Source: Molanna angustata (taxonomy: Eukaryota > Arthropoda > Insecta > Trichoptera > Molannidae). Taken from it: 64,000 bases of DNA. Shown piece by piece: positions 44,701 through 53,499 of the stretch. Made by a program: the position numbers and the translations under genes. The number at the start of each line of letters is the position of its first letter. Positions within the stretch are counted from its first letter, which is position 1. The DNA is taken from assembly GCA_963576475.1 (NCBI GenBank), contig OY754981.1:27194132-27258131 (forward strand), written 5' to 3'. The notes beneath the pieces were generated by a model that was not told the origin of the DNA, made no database searches, and saw only the letters and a list, made by a program, of their open reading frames with translations.

Positions 44701-45392
44701 ATCACCGTTTTCGGGTGTTCCTTGCAGTAGCTAGGCAGTTGAAAATACAATAGGCAAAATAACATCACAAAATGAGGCTCACCACCCATTCTGAGTGTTG
44801 CCTTTTTATTTGAGACGAGACTAGTGTGCGGGCATACATCACGTGTCTGCTTTCTTTTATAATGCACACGCGATAATGCACATACCTGTCACTGATTACC
44901 CCACATTGTAAGTATGCTGGGATGGTATGCATGTATGTAAATATTTAAGCTCTGAGAAGCAAAACTTGTATTAGCTAAACTCCAGATGCTGACACAAGCA
45001 AAGGAATTATTATGCTATGGCAGTTGGTGCAAATAATATGTAATTAATTTTTTCCATGTTTCAAACTGTCACTTCACGATAGACCTCCATAACCAACTAG
45101 AATTATGAAAAAAATATAATTCTAAATTCTATTTAATTTTTTCGCAAATGCAACTCCCGAATACCAGTATCACTCAATGCTGCGCATTGTCAGAATGGTC
45201 AGAAAGCTGAAATCATTTTGACGATGCTCAGCATTGAGCGATACCGGTGAATAGTAGTCGTGTATGTGAAAAATTAAAACATAAATTTATTACCTTGAAA
45301 GTTTATTTTATGCTTAGCAGAATTTTTAACAAAACATTTAATCAATTTTTTTTTCCATTTCAGAATCGGAGAGTGGAGAAGAGGAGGACTAA
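32683..45392 (+). CDS. kra: eIF5-mimic protein (BZW1/2, krasavietz), ten coding exons
   Basis: Exons 32683-32743, 37310-37486, 37919-38019, 39496-39634, 40516-40681, 41565-41700, 42190-42297, 43493-43712, 44367-44489 and 45364-45392 sum to 1260 bases, i.e. 419 residues plus stop, the usual BZW length. Phases agree at every junction. N terminus [20 protein letters not shown] is the family's start. Residues roughly 250-415 form the W2/HEAT domain shared with eIF5 and eIF2B-epsilon ([38 protein letters not shown]), ending in the acidic box [12 protein letters not shown]. The protein competes with eIF5 for eIF2 and eIF3, tightening start-codon choice and repressing translation; in fly it acts in axon guidance and memory as krasavietz (family knowledge). 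No break in the frame. Introns hold several repeated elements in sense orientation. Confidence 0.96.
32760..33465. other. BZW intron 1, nothing recognised
   Basis: A+T-rich with short unsupported frames. Confidence 0.45.
33470..34095 (-). mobile_element. LINE (RTE-like) with endonuclease remnant and 3' tail
   Basis: Read on the minus strand from 34080: [20 protein letters not shown] and [18 protein letters not shown], the GD(F/L)NAKIG motif of the AP-endonuclease domain. Near 33890-33770, [20 protein letters not shown] is the SDHR motif that ends this domain. Around 33540-33470, [12 protein letters not shown] belongs to the ORF2 C terminus. The reverse transcriptase between them is missing, so the copy is internally deleted. 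It is antisense in BZW intron 1. Confidence 0.8.
33875..33912. repeat. 16-bp palindrome inside the LINE remnant
   Basis: cacgttcatgaggtac and its complement 6 bases later; a third catgaggtac follows at about 33935. A local inversion or duplication within the endonuclease region. Confidence 0.7.
34313..35300. mobile_element. DNA element with short terminal inverted repeats
   Basis: tatggccgaatttataaac at the left and ttataaattcggcccata at the right bound about 990 bases in BZW intron 1. An open frame of 95 codons starts at 34317 ([16 protein letters not shown]..) directly in the left end and has no recognised family. No transposase motif is visible. Confidence 0.5.
35712..35847 (+). repeat. 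structured repeat E, copy 1
   Basis: Outer stem gcactt/aagtgc and an inner 12-pair stem with one mismatch, then aatattaa, aacaaatcctattgatg and ttcctaacgtttcataca. Three further copies, all on this strand, lie at 39271, 39855 and 41969. Confidence 0.8.
35850..36095. other. BZW intron 1, nothing recognised
   Basis: Contains a short direct repeat of ttagcccgagtccaccaac at about 35998 and 36030. Confidence 0.4.
36143..36178. repeat. perfect 36-bp palindrome
   Basis: actgtcaaaatatcgact followed at once by its exact reverse complement. It lies in a G+C-richer block (36095-36300) that looks like a MITE; outer arms are not convincing. Confidence 0.8.
36300..36975. other. BZW intron 1, unassigned
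   Basis: 36480-36790 is less A+T-rich than its flanks and may be a LINE or SINE remnant, but no motif is readable. Confidence 0.35.
36985..37145 (+). other. G+C-richer island with exon-like open frame upstream of BZW exon 2
   Basis: One + frame reads [20 protein letters not shown] and SEQLE before a gtgtgt that could be a donor. It leaves in phase 0 while BZW exon 2 needs phase 1, so it does not splice in frame to that exon. Identity unknown. Confidence 0.25.
37310..37486 (+). CDS. kra: BZW/kra coding exon 2
   Basis: After acceptor gttaacag; donor gtatgt; phase 1 at both ends. Encodes [20 protein letters not shown] and [20 protein letters not shown], the N-terminal helical region typical of BZW. 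Confidence 0.95.
37919..38019 (+). CDS. kra: BZW/kra coding exon 3
   Basis: After acceptor gactacag; donor gtaatg; enters in phase 1, leaves in phase 0. Encodes [20 protein letters not shown] and [10 protein letters not shown], a conserved loop and helix. Confidence 0.94.
38320..38420 (+). mobile_element. interspersed repeat, family F
   Basis: ttttttgtacataatataaa, attgcacattggcgggctta and taggcaatttcttccaaaca. Related pieces at 43905-43990 (same strand) and 7838-7915. Confidence 0.5.
39271..39406 (+). repeat. structured repeat E, copy 2
   Basis: Same layout as the copy at 35712. The inner stem has 11 of 12 pairs; a G-T pair of copy 3 is A-T here. It is in BZW intron 3. Confidence 0.85.
39496..39634 (+). 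CDS. kra: BZW/kra coding exon 4
   Basis: After acceptor tctttag; donor gtgaga. Encodes [20 protein letters not shown] and [18 protein letters not shown], strongly BZW-like. It lies between two copies of a structured repeat (39271-39406 and 39855-39986). Confidence 0.95.
39855..39986 (+). repeat. structured repeat E, copy 3
   Basis: Inner stem actggtatcaca with tgtgatactagt is fully paired. It is in BZW intron 4. Confidence 0.85.
40050..40455 (+). mobile_element. decayed RTE-like LINE 3' end
   Basis: Nucleotide-level match to the tail at 53200-53490: gaaagaatgaatgat.aac, gaatagcaggg, catgatcatgtgaatga, and the 3' end gggacatggcctgatggtat. Frames are destroyed. It lies in BZW intron 4. Confidence 0.6.
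40516..40681 (+). CDS. kra: BZW/kra coding exon 5
   Basis: After acceptor attttcag; donor gtaaga; leaves in phase 2. Encodes [20 protein letters not shown] and [20 protein letters not shown]. The preceding intron ends with a decayed LINE tail only about 60 bases from the acceptor. Confidence 0.95.
41020..41275 (+). mobile_element. SINE-like repeat, family A, copy 3, with 60-bp internal duplication
   Basis: Colinear with 5350 (ccagcgacatgtgtgcatta, tcgtctcaccta, tgtgagatgttatgt). The segment from aaagaatgggtgttgaac is duplicated at 41141 and 41201 with one or two changes. Confidence 0.7.
41565..41700 (+). CDS. kra: BZW/kra coding exon 6
   Basis: After acceptor tgtttcag; donor gtattg. Encodes [20 protein letters not shown] and [20 protein letters not shown]. 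Confidence 0.95.
41752..41795. repeat. 19-bp hairpin after BZW exon 6
   Basis: ttaaatccttaatatatta and its near complement are separated by 6 bases, about 50 bases downstream of the donor. Confidence 0.6.
41969..42105 (+). repeat. structured repeat E, diverged copy 4
   Basis: Outer stem gcactt/aagtgc and downstream caatattaat are kept. The inner stem reads cttcata/tatgaag, paired in spite of changed bases on both sides. A further hairpin (atgaatcatt with aatgatttcat) follows. It is in BZW intron 6. Confidence 0.7.
42190..42297 (+). CDS. kra: BZW/kra coding exon 7
   Basis: After acceptor attttag; donor gtgagt; phase 0 at both ends. Encodes [20 protein letters not shown] and [13 protein letters not shown], leading into the W2 domain. 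Confidence 0.93.
42493..42624 (+). repeat. repeat G, copy 1
   Basis: ccgatgacgagactgagtgg, tttgctgtagtagaatattg, gagtatttcattgcttc, tgactacatcatcagc. It is nearly identical to 44142-44280 and in the same orientation, in BZW intron 7. Confidence 0.85.
43010..43333. mobile_element. G+C-rich MITE with TA target duplication
   Basis: Flanked by TA (43008-43009, 43334-43335). Ends acgcgac and gtcgcgt continue inward as cctacgtaggcgattcaaag and its near complement. The interior is rich in CpG-containing words and has no open frame. A TA target and terminal repeats suit a Tc1/mariner-type non-autonomous element. It is in BZW intron 7. Confidence 0.8.
43493..43712 (+). CDS. kra: BZW/kra coding exon 8 (core of W2 domain)
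   Basis: After acceptor gtgtag; donor gtaagt; leaves in phase 1. Encodes [20 protein letters not shown] and [23 protein letters not shown]-like helices of the eIF5C/W2 fold. Confidence 0.95.
43905..43990 (+). mobile_element. interspersed repeat, family F, second copy
   Basis: tacacaatatggtggactta and taggcaatttttaccaggca parallel 38365-38415. Confidence 0.45.
44142..44280 (+). repeat. repeat G, copy 2
   Basis: As the copy at 42493, with a few substitutions. It is in BZW intron 8. Confidence 0.85.
44367..44489 (+). CDS. kra: BZW/kra coding exon 9
   Basis: After acceptor ttcacag; donor gtaata; phase 1. Encodes [20 protein letters not shown] and [13 protein letters not shown], the aromatic/acidic end of the W2 domain that in eIF5 contacts eIF2-beta. 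Confidence 0.95.
44758..44940 (-). mobile_element. SINE-like repeat, family A, copy 4 (reversed)
   Basis: Reverse complement of the order in 5350: accacccattctgagtgtt, tgagacgagac, acctgtcactgattacccca. It is antisense in the last BZW intron. Confidence 0.6.
45141..45270. repeat. long imperfect hairpin in the last BZW intron
   Basis: Inner arms ccagtatcactcaatgctg and its near complement cagcattgagcgataccgg extend on both sides with mismatches; terminal loop is around 45205-45215. Probably a MITE; size and shape also allow a hairpin precursor RNA. Confidence 0.6.
45364..45392 (+). CDS. kra: BZW/kra terminal coding exon
   Basis: After acceptor atttcag. The short acidic tail ESESGEEED and TAA complete the family's acidic C-terminal box. 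Confidence 0.93.
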
Positions 45393-45495
45393 AATATTGA
45401 TTATCTTTATTCACAAAATCTTTTAGCGGATTAATAATTTTTACATTATCTATTTATTTTTAATCAATTTTTCACTGGATTTATATTATTTTTAT

Positions 45496-45501
45496 AATAA
45501 A
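45496..45501 (+). promoter_or_regulatory. poly(A) signal of the BZW gene
   Basis: AATAAA 104 bases after the stop codon, followed by T-rich DNA, giving a short 3' UTR. Confidence 0.55.
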
Positions 45502-45509
45502 ACAATGGT

Positions 45510-46420
45510 TCAATGACAAAGTAATTTTTTTACGTTATATTCTGGCATTGTTTGATTATTATTATTCAACAAAAAACAAACAAACATCACCGCACAGTTA
45601 TTTTATTTATTTTTTGCAAAGTTTCATTGAAAGCAATATATGCTCCTGTTGGGGACTGTCTCGAATATTAAAGAAATTAAAATATATCAGTAATGTTTAT
45701 TGAAAAGCTAAGAACAAAAAGATATATATGGGATGATAGTAGATTTTACATTTATACAATTTTATATGCAACAATAATTAATAATACTTATATGTCGTAC
45801 AGTATTAATTCCTATCTGAATCATATTTTATATAAGTGTAATTGACTTGTTCATTATTTTTTGTATAAATTTTTACAATCGGTAAAAAAAAATTGTTATA
45901 CTGGTATCATTCCCATGCCTATTTATCAAAAAAGGATAAATCAATGTATATCACTCTGTAAATCAAAGTATTTATCGAAAAAGGAAATAAAAATTAGGTT
46001 AATAATTTGTCATGATTCATTTTTTGACGAATAATAAACGCATAATAATAATATATCTTTTTTATATTGAATAAATGATAATATTGTTACAGTTATTGAT
46101 TATATCACAGACTGGAAAAATAGGTTGTCTCATTTTATTTATATACAAACATATATCGATATACATTTTTTTCTTATTATTTCTGGTGTGGGTTTCCTGT
46201 ACCAAATTGTTAACACGATAAATAAAAACATTTAATCCATCATTTTTATAATAATGTCTCATGGACAAAATAAAATCGGAATAACTTTTCTGAAAAAAAA
46301 ATTGTTTTTTATTTTTATTCCAATAAAATATTCCTTTTATCTTTTTGCCCAACTATGTTAAATATTTCACCCAATGACAATTTATCATCATCATCATCGG
46401 CTCTACATCCCAAAGGGAGT
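45510..46420. other. A+T-rich flank downstream of BZW
   Basis: No gene or repeat recognised. Confidence 0.45.
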
Positions 46421-46424
46421 CAAA

Positions 46425-46815
46425 GTTGCCATTCATAATGACATCGTAGTGCCAACCTTGACATATGTGAGAGCTGGACATGGCAGAAGTCGCATGAAAT
46501 CAGAATAAATGCAATTAAAATGAGATTGCTAAAAAGAATTTTCAGTGAAATGAGGTCACTGAAAGAAAAAGATGAAATTAATAGAATGAAAGTTAAGTCC
46601 ATTTGGGAATAATGCCCGAGGAAGAAAATATACAAAGCTGACAGGAAGGGAACAACAGTTCGGGGTCTTCCGAGGAAAGGATGGCACGATTATCTGAAGG
46701 AGTAGGGAAATGTTAGAAGCTTGAACATGTATGAGGCAATGTAATACTGATGGATGTGTGCCGAGATAGAAAAATATGGTGTTTGGTACTCTGCCTACCC
46801 CAACAAGGACATGAT
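46425..46815 (+). mobile_element. decayed RTE-like LINE 3' end
   Basis: VAIHNDIVVPTLTYV matches the AVHNAIVVPTLMYA block of the copy at 52885-53490. Frequent stops afterward, 3' end still recognisable (ctctgcctaccccaacaagg). Confidence 0.65.
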
Positions 46816-46819
46816 GTGA

Positions 46820-47450
46820 ATGTTTATCTTGACAATAGTCCTATAAGGGTGATTGATCATTGTGTTGGTGCAGTGCTGATACTATGTTATATTGTTTGTC
46901 ACCCTTTTCAGATAATTATATCCTTTTACCCTTCCTCTGTAATTTCATTACTATGTGAGAGCAGATTATTGAAAGGGGTGTTATTTTTGTCTGTCATACA
47001 AACAAACCTATATAAATCAATTTTTATTTTGAATAGTTAAATTTGGTTGTTGTGTGAACAAAATTAACAGTAGCAATAGTTATTGAATAATACAGATGGT
47101 AGTTATTTGGTAATACATATCACACCTTTTACTAGGGTAGGGGTAGGCTGAGAGAAACGAAAGCTAGACTTTTCTAATCTCAATTTTTGTCTCATGTACA
47201 CCCATGCATCTTCTCATACACATCAACTTAATATTTTGTCATTCAATTTTTTTTCTCTCACAACAGCTTTAAGCTTGTATACTATTTAATAACATAAACA
47301 TTCGTACCAGTGTTGCGTGCAATCACATCTGTATAATCTCAAGTACATGAAATAAATGGTGTCCTTTACCTCACGTAGTTCAGCGGAGTGAAGAGGCATA
47401 AGTGCTCAAGTAAAATTGGACAGTCCATAATAAAATCGACAACTTTGTAA
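46820..47450. other. no gene recognised
   Basis: Nothing supported. Confidence 0.4.
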
Positions 47451-47455
47451 TTCAT

Positions 47456-47782
47456 CATAAGTTACAAGGAATGATAATGATTCCTTCTGAGATGTGTTTT
47501 AATTTATTAAACTATTTGTCTAGTGATGAGAAAATGTGATTTGAGCATTTCCACTAGTGATGAGCAAATGTGATTAAAGCATTTCCAATAGTGATGAGAA
47601 AATTTTATTTGACCATAAGCTACAAGGAATGATAATGATTCCATCTGAGATGTGTTTTAATTTATTGAACTATTTGTCTAGTGATGAGAAAATGTGATTT
47701 GAGCATTTCCACTAGTGATGAGCAAATGTGATTAAAGCATCTCCACTAGTGATGAGAAAATTTGATTTGACCATTTCCACTA
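47456..47782. repeat. 157-bp tandem duplication with internal 35-bp-scale repeats
   Basis: Copies start at 47456 and 47613 (cataag.tacaaggaatgat). Within each, the unit ctagtgatgag.aaatgtgat recurs about three times. Confidence 0.9.
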
Positions 47783-47837
47783 GTGATGAAGAAATTGAAG
47801 ACCGGAATGTTCTTGGTGTTTGCATAGTACCTAAAGC

Positions 47838-47895
47838 GGATGTCTGTCAGTAATCCAATAAACCCAGGTTCGAGTCCTGCCACATGTTCTATTTT
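47838..47895 (+). mobile_element. tRNA-like SINE head fragment
   Basis: B box caggttcgagtcctgcc follows a tRNA-like stretch; the A box is not clear. It joins repeat family D at 47935. Confidence 0.4.
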
Positions 47896-47934
47896 GTTCA
47901 ATTTTTTTACAGTTAGCGGCAAACAACTTGAGCA

Positions 47935-48010
47935 CGTCATGTGGGTTGCGCTGAGCGCAAATTTGTGTTTTTTGCTTAGTTGGTATTAAGTGCAAACCGC
48001 TCCCTCATGA
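47935..48010 (+). mobile_element. interspersed repeat, family D
   Basis: gagcgcaaatttgtgttttt, tgcttagttggtattaagtg and caaaccgctccc, as at 16745-16870. Confidence 0.55.
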
Positions 48011-48192
48011 TGAAAACACTCGAGTCAGTGCCGGAAACTATACAAACTGCGTTTTTTTTATTTTATTTGTTGGCTCTATGAAACAAAGTAGTTTCAAGTA
48101 ATTTATCGAGTCAATGCTCTGAGCTCCACGTATGTCAGGGGGTAATTTATTACAAGTAAATATTTATTGTAAAAAAGTATAAGAATATCTCG

Positions 48193-48305
48193 GTCTTCGT
48201 GGTTCAGTAGATTGGATATCTGACTGCTGGTCCCGGCGGAGACACAGAATTTAATTTGTTTTTTCAGTCTGGATCTGTGAGACGATAAATATGTATACGA
48301 TAAAG
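48193..48305 (+). mobile_element. tRNA-derived SINE, family C, with B-box deletion
   Basis: Keeps ttggatatctgactgctg and ggagacacagaattta but lacks the intervening B box found in the 23758 copy, so it could not be transcribed by pol III as such. Confidence 0.65.
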
Positions 48306-48309
48306 AAGT

Positions 48310-49790
48310 CGCAAATCTTAAGGCCGCACAAGCACTTAAATGTCATAAGATGGATTGGCGTTTCCTCAATTTACTCATCCACGATTGTCTTGAAACTAAA
48401 GACAGGGATAAATTTCAGTAATGTCTACAACTTTACAGTTCCAGAATAATAATATTTGAAAATAATCTCGATAAAAAATGATTCCGAAAGTATCCCTGAA
48501 ATCTGCGGGATTCCTTCGTTATCCGTAAGATGTAGTTAAACTCACGGTGTAGTACATCCTTTTTGTTCCATATTTTCTGTTGCCTACCAATGTTACCTTA
48601 TACGCCCTTAAATTGTCATTCAACCAATATGCCCATCATAGAATAAAGATATATATACTGTAATATGCCCATTAGGTATATCATCAAAACATATTATGTT
48701 ATTATAAGAGTAGGTTAAGGCTGCCATAATGTATTTTATAGATTATTATTTTAATCTTTCTTAAACAGTGACGAGCAAATGATTTAAGTCAAATGATTAT
48801 GCAGTGGTTTTGATAGTAAATTATCAAAAGAAGGTAGTTGATTGCTTACTTTTCAATTAAAATAATAAGTACGTTTATACATTTTACGAGTCTTGCTCAC
48901 CACAAGAGTTGGAAGATATTGCCATATGGCAATAAATTCGCCACTTGTGCAGGGTGCAAGGAAGTGTTCAGTATTATTTTTTATTACTCTTGAAAATATT
49001 TAATTGCTGATTACCGTTTCTGATCATGTTAAAGGCCACCATCAGAATTAAAAAAAAACTCATACATTATTATTTATTTTATTTCATTGTCAGCCATAGT
49101 ATTGTTGAAGTTATATAATTATTTGAGAAGTAGAATAGAACTATTTATTTAGCTGCCTGTTCAATTTCCATGCTTCACTGCATCTATAATCTCTTACTTC
49201 GAACGTATCGTATTTTTCTGACTATATTCAATGCGAATGATTCAGACATTGATCACAAACATTGGTTATAGATACACATAATGTGCACCAACTGCTTCAC
49301 TATTTATTTGTTAAATGTACTAACCGGTATCGTCCTATCGAAGACCATCATCGGAGTTTTCTGATAGATAACTTATTTGCATCCTTTACAAGTGGCGAGT
49401 TTGTATGACTTGTTCGCTATTATTATTCGGTAGCGTGAATACGAATCACCTGTCTTGATCCTTCCCTCTCCCTTCCATGTAACTACTCTGTTCCGTTCCT
49501 GTTATACACCAACTAGTACTTGCTTGCCGCCGACCTCGAACGCATGATTCGGGCTATGTTATGTCGCGCTGAGTGCTCAATATCGCAGTGAATAATCGTT
49601 ATAGGAAGCATCGTATGTGTAGAACTGTCTCCCTGCATCGACTATGCATCTTTCGTCAGACTGGGTGAGCGATCGAGACGAGGATTTCTTCCGGTATTTC
49701 TTCCTTTCTCGATCCATTTGTTCTTATCCCGTTACTACATTATCGCCATGAACAACGCGTCGTGACGAAGTGAAATTATTTACATTATAG
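48310..49790. other. no gene recognised; SINE family B fragments near 48925-48975 and 49378-49410
   Basis: 48925-48975 is a piece of the 8756-type SINE in the opposite orientation; 49378-49410 shares cctttacaagtggcgagttt. A G+C-richer stretch at 49480-49760 has a short frame (MHLSSDWVSDRDEDFFRYFF) without splice support. Confidence 0.4.
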
Positions 49791-49791
49791 G

Positions 49792-49845
49792 TACAGTCCA
49801 CTATTCTCTTAGCCCGAGTTGTAATTGGCAATTTGGCGTTAACAT
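49792..49845 (+). repeat. 55-bp dispersed motif, copy 1
   Basis: tacagtccactattctctta, gcccga, ggcaatttggcgttaacatt. A second copy lies at 63415-63470. Both sit just upstream of LINE tails. Confidence 0.7.
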
Positions 49846-49861
49846 TGCTTGTTCTTCTTTT

Positions 49862-50105
49862 TGTCTCTGACAAAAAAGTATACAAGGCTGATAAAAGAGG
49901 AACGAAAAGTAGAGGTCGGCCAAGAAAAAGTTGGCACGATCACATAAATGGGATTTTGAAAGATGGTGATGTTAGAAGTAAGAATAATAGAAGAGCGTGT
50001 ATGAGACGATGTATGGACGTGAATGAAGCGAGGAATGTATGTCAAGAGAGAGGAGTCTGGCGTTCGGTTCTCTCTGCCTACCCCAAATAGGGAAATGGCG
50101 TGATG
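49862..50105 (+). mobile_element. RTE-like LINE 3' coding tail
   Basis: Encodes KVYKADKRGTKSRGRPRKSW, NNRRACMRRCMDVNEARNVC and WRSVLSAYP, the Cys-containing C terminus of this family, then cggcgtgatgg-like 3' end and TGTATG. Truncated to about 75 codons, frame open. Confidence 0.85.
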
Positions 50106-50109
50106 GTAT

Positions 50110-50815
50110 GTATGTTTTTCTGTGGTTATTCACCTCGAGGGGATGTTATTTGCAAAAAAAAAATATTTAACCTGTGTAGATTATGAAAACTATTTATGTT
50201 AAATCTTTATTATGTTATTTTTTTTTATAAATTTAACGATTGAGACAAATTCATTCTTGGAATTGGAAGCCAAAAGTGACCGCGTGTTCACTCGCATTGG
50301 CGTTTTTAGGTATGCGAATCAAATATGTTTATAAATTTCGGTAAGTGTTTCTTAAATGGACATTTAAAATATATCTTTATATATATAATTCTTGTGTACG
50401 TGTGTATGTCACTGAACTCCTCCTAAACGGCTGAACCGATGTTGATGATTTTGTGTGTGTGTGTTTCTAATATTTTGTAGGTATGCTCTGTTATGCTCTG
50501 TTTTTTTATTGTATAATTATTGGTTATAATGGTTTTATATCCGCAAGATCCACTAATATACATGTACCACTCTGTAGATGCTCTTTGACAGTGAGACAGT
50601 GATCAAGTGTAAAAAAAAATAAAAATAAAAATATACCTAATAAAAATCGTTTTTTGTAATTTATTTTAAGTAATTAATAATATCATTTATGATGGAACTC
50701 TATCAAGAATTAACAGTCTGGAAATAATAAATAATCATTTTTGCAATCGCACAAAAGCAGGATATCCATGATATCCAATATTCGGGCAGGACGTCTGTCG
50801 GGTCGGCTAGTTTAC
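50110..50815. other. no gene recognised
   Basis: Contains sequence around 50380-50480 (gtgtatgtcactgaactcct, gaaccgatgttgatgatttt) that looks like a common insect interspersed repeat, but no second copy is in the window. Confidence 0.35.
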
Positions 50816-50823
50816 ATACATAT

Positions 50824-51061
50824 AGGGCCTTACTTATTTTTTAAAATACGTGTTTAATCCAATGCTAAGTTAGTTTCGGCCATACAAAAAACTGGATAAG
50901 TATCAGCTTAAACACAAATTGCAAATAGTAAGTAAGACCAATAGGGCCTTACTTACTATTTAAAACACGAGTTTAATCCAACGCAAAGTCAGTTTTGGAC
51001 ATACAAAAAACTGGGTAAGTATCAGCTTAAACACAAATTTCAAATAGTAAGTAAGACCAAT
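50824..51061. mobile_element. two head-to-tail 119-bp units with terminal inverted repeats
   Basis: Units begin ggccttacttactattt and end aaatagtaagtaagacc, exact inverted termini in the second unit, and start at 50824 and 50943. The two units differ at about a dozen sites. Confidence 0.8.
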
Positions 51062-51064
51062 ACG

Positions 51065-52430
51065 GTCTAACGTTTCAAATACAAAATATACCTTATAATT
51101 GAAATAGTCAAATGTGTAATGCAAAAGGTTTAGTACTTCTGAAGAGATCCATTTTATAACAATAGAGTTTATCTCAGTATCGATGGATAGATGGTCCCTA
51201 TCTAAAGCTTTTACAGAAATAATTGAACAAATATATTTTTTGCAATCCGTTTCTAGGTAAAATGCTTACTTTAACAATTGCGAATTTTACGCATTCTGCT
51301 GCCACCTTTCTATTTTTGCAACAACAATAACACCGACGGTTGCAACAGCACGGCTGCATTTTGCAAAATAAAATTTTGTTTTTGTCATCGCTATATGACA
51401 CTTTTCTAAAATAAATACATAGAAGCATTTAAAAAAATATTCTCAATTCGCTTCGCCGTGATTATGGTTTCGATTTTTAAGACAACCAACATCTCTGTGC
51501 GGGGCAATTTGTTGATATTTTGAAATAATCAATAAGTAGGTAATCAGTACATATACAATATCAATTCATGTTATAATACTAAAAAAGTATCCATGTCCTA
51601 TAAAAATAAATAAATATCCACTACAAATAAAATAGAATACATCATTTTTCCACAGATTCGATTTTTTTTTCGAAAGAACGTTTGCGCCGAGGTGACTCAG
51701 AGAAAAATAAAAGTCTGAAAGTAGGTACTTAAACAAATTTGGCAAGACTAATCCAATACTACTAAATATTATGTTTCCAAATGTGATGTACCTACATTCT
51801 CTTAGCACAATTATTAATTGTACTACCTACCTACTTGCTATAGGGAACTCAATAAGAAGGCATTATTGGGGAAAGTTGTGCAAGCGCTTAAAGTGATCAC
51901 GTCAACAAATTGAGGTCTGAGGATTCCTCAATCCTTATATTAGTTTCTTAATACGGGTGTACCTATACGTGTTTCTCAAACGAGATTATAAAAAAACATA
52001 GCTTTAAGCGCCATATCAAAAAAATCTTAATATGAACATCACGATAGGACGATAATTTAATTTAACGAGTGATTTATATTCCGTTGAGGATGTCAAGTTT
52101 TGATTATTATGTCATGAATAAATTATAATTGATTCCATATAGGTATAACTAATAATTTATTCACGACAAAATGACTTTGTTAAAATAGTGATAAATATTT
52201 TAATAATGTAAGTATGTAGTTATAATTTAACAATTTAGAGAAAATCTTGAAAATTTAAAGTATTATTTTGATGTTAAACTTTCTTTTTGCTAGTACCTAC
52301 TGTTGCATGGAGTGAAAGGTTGGATTCTCAAAATATTGAAGCGAAACGAAAAAAAATTGAAGTATTGGAGATATAATATGGAACGTTGATGCGCAACTCA
52401 TAGGTCGATAGTCTCTAAAATGTAAGAGTT
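51065..52430. other. A+T-rich, nothing recognised
   Basis: Short frames only. Confidence 0.45.
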
Positions 52431-52436
52431 ATAAAT

Positions 52437-52612
52437 GTGAAGGTGAAAGAGAGAGAGAGAGCATACTTTGACCACATATTCCGTGGTGATAAATATGTCC
52501 GCATACAACTTATAGTGAAGGTAAAGGTAGAGGGAAGACGGACTATGGGGCGGAAAAGAATGTCGTGGCTTCTTCCGTTAGAAGGGGCACAAGAAGAAGA
52601 AGAAGATTTTAA
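52437..52612 (+). mobile_element. LINE 3' coding tail of a different family
   Basis: ERAYFDHIFRGDKYVRIQLI, VEGRRTMGRKRMSWLLPLEG: the Y-F-x-H-I-x-R-G-x-K-Y and G-R-R..G-R-(K/R)-R-x-S-W-L motifs of another non-LTR clade. It ends in a GAA-rich run. Confidence 0.7.
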
Positions 52613-52884
52613 TAAACTGAAACGGTTTTAATAACTATGATATTTTTAATCTACATTCATGTTTGTATATTCTGACAAAGAACTGAAACTAAGAGAGGAT
52701 TTTGAACCTGATCTTCTAGGATGCGAAATTGTTACATTATTTTTAATCGTTATTTTTCATTATATCTATAATTAAAAGTAAACCACTTTTTGATTCTACA
52801 TGGATTCGTGGATCCAACTTATAATGGAATTCTACAAAATAAAAACTTCGTCGATCATTATTATTTTTCATATTTTTATATATT

Positions 52885-53490
52885 TTGGTAAAGACATTGA
52901 AAGAAGAGTTATGGCAGGTAACAGAATAAACGGAGCTCTCAGACCAGTAATGTCCGATCCAAGCATCTCAAAGGAAGCCAAAATTGCCGTACATAATGCA
53001 ATTGTAGTGCCCACTTTGATGTATGCCAGTGAAACATGGACGTGGCAAAAGACGCATGAAAGTAGAATAAATGCTGTGGAAATGAGATCACTAAGAAGAG
53101 TATGTAATAGAACGATATATGATAGAATAAAAAATGAGGACATAAGGAGAGAATGCAAGATAAAGAAGGATATTATATGTTAAATGAAAGTGAATGCTTT
53201 GAGGTGGTTTGGACATATAGAAAGAATGAATGATGAACGACTGACCAAAAAAATATACATGGGTGTAAGAGATGGAGTGAATAGTAGGGGCCGCCCCAGA
53301 AAGGGATGGCATGACCATGTGAATGATATTTTGAATAAAGGAAATATTAGAAGCTTGAATAATCGACGAGCATGTATGAGACGATGTATGGATGTAAAGG
53401 AAGCTAGGAATGTATGCAAAAATAGAGGAGTATGGCGCTCGGTTCTCTCTGCTTACCCCGTAAGGGATATGGCGTGATGGTATGCATGTA
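52885..53490 (+). mobile_element. best RTE-like LINE 3' copy, one in-frame stop
   Basis: From ERRVMAGNRINGALRPVMSD through VHNAIVVPTLMYASETWTWQ, RWFGHIERMNDERLTKKI and RGRPRKGWHDHVNDILNKGN to WRSVLSAYP, about 200 codons in a single frame with one TAA at 53181. It ends tggcgtgatggtatgcatg and TGTA repeats. The catalytic reverse-transcriptase part is missing (5' truncation). Confidence 0.88.
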
Positions 53491-53499
53491 TGTATGTAT

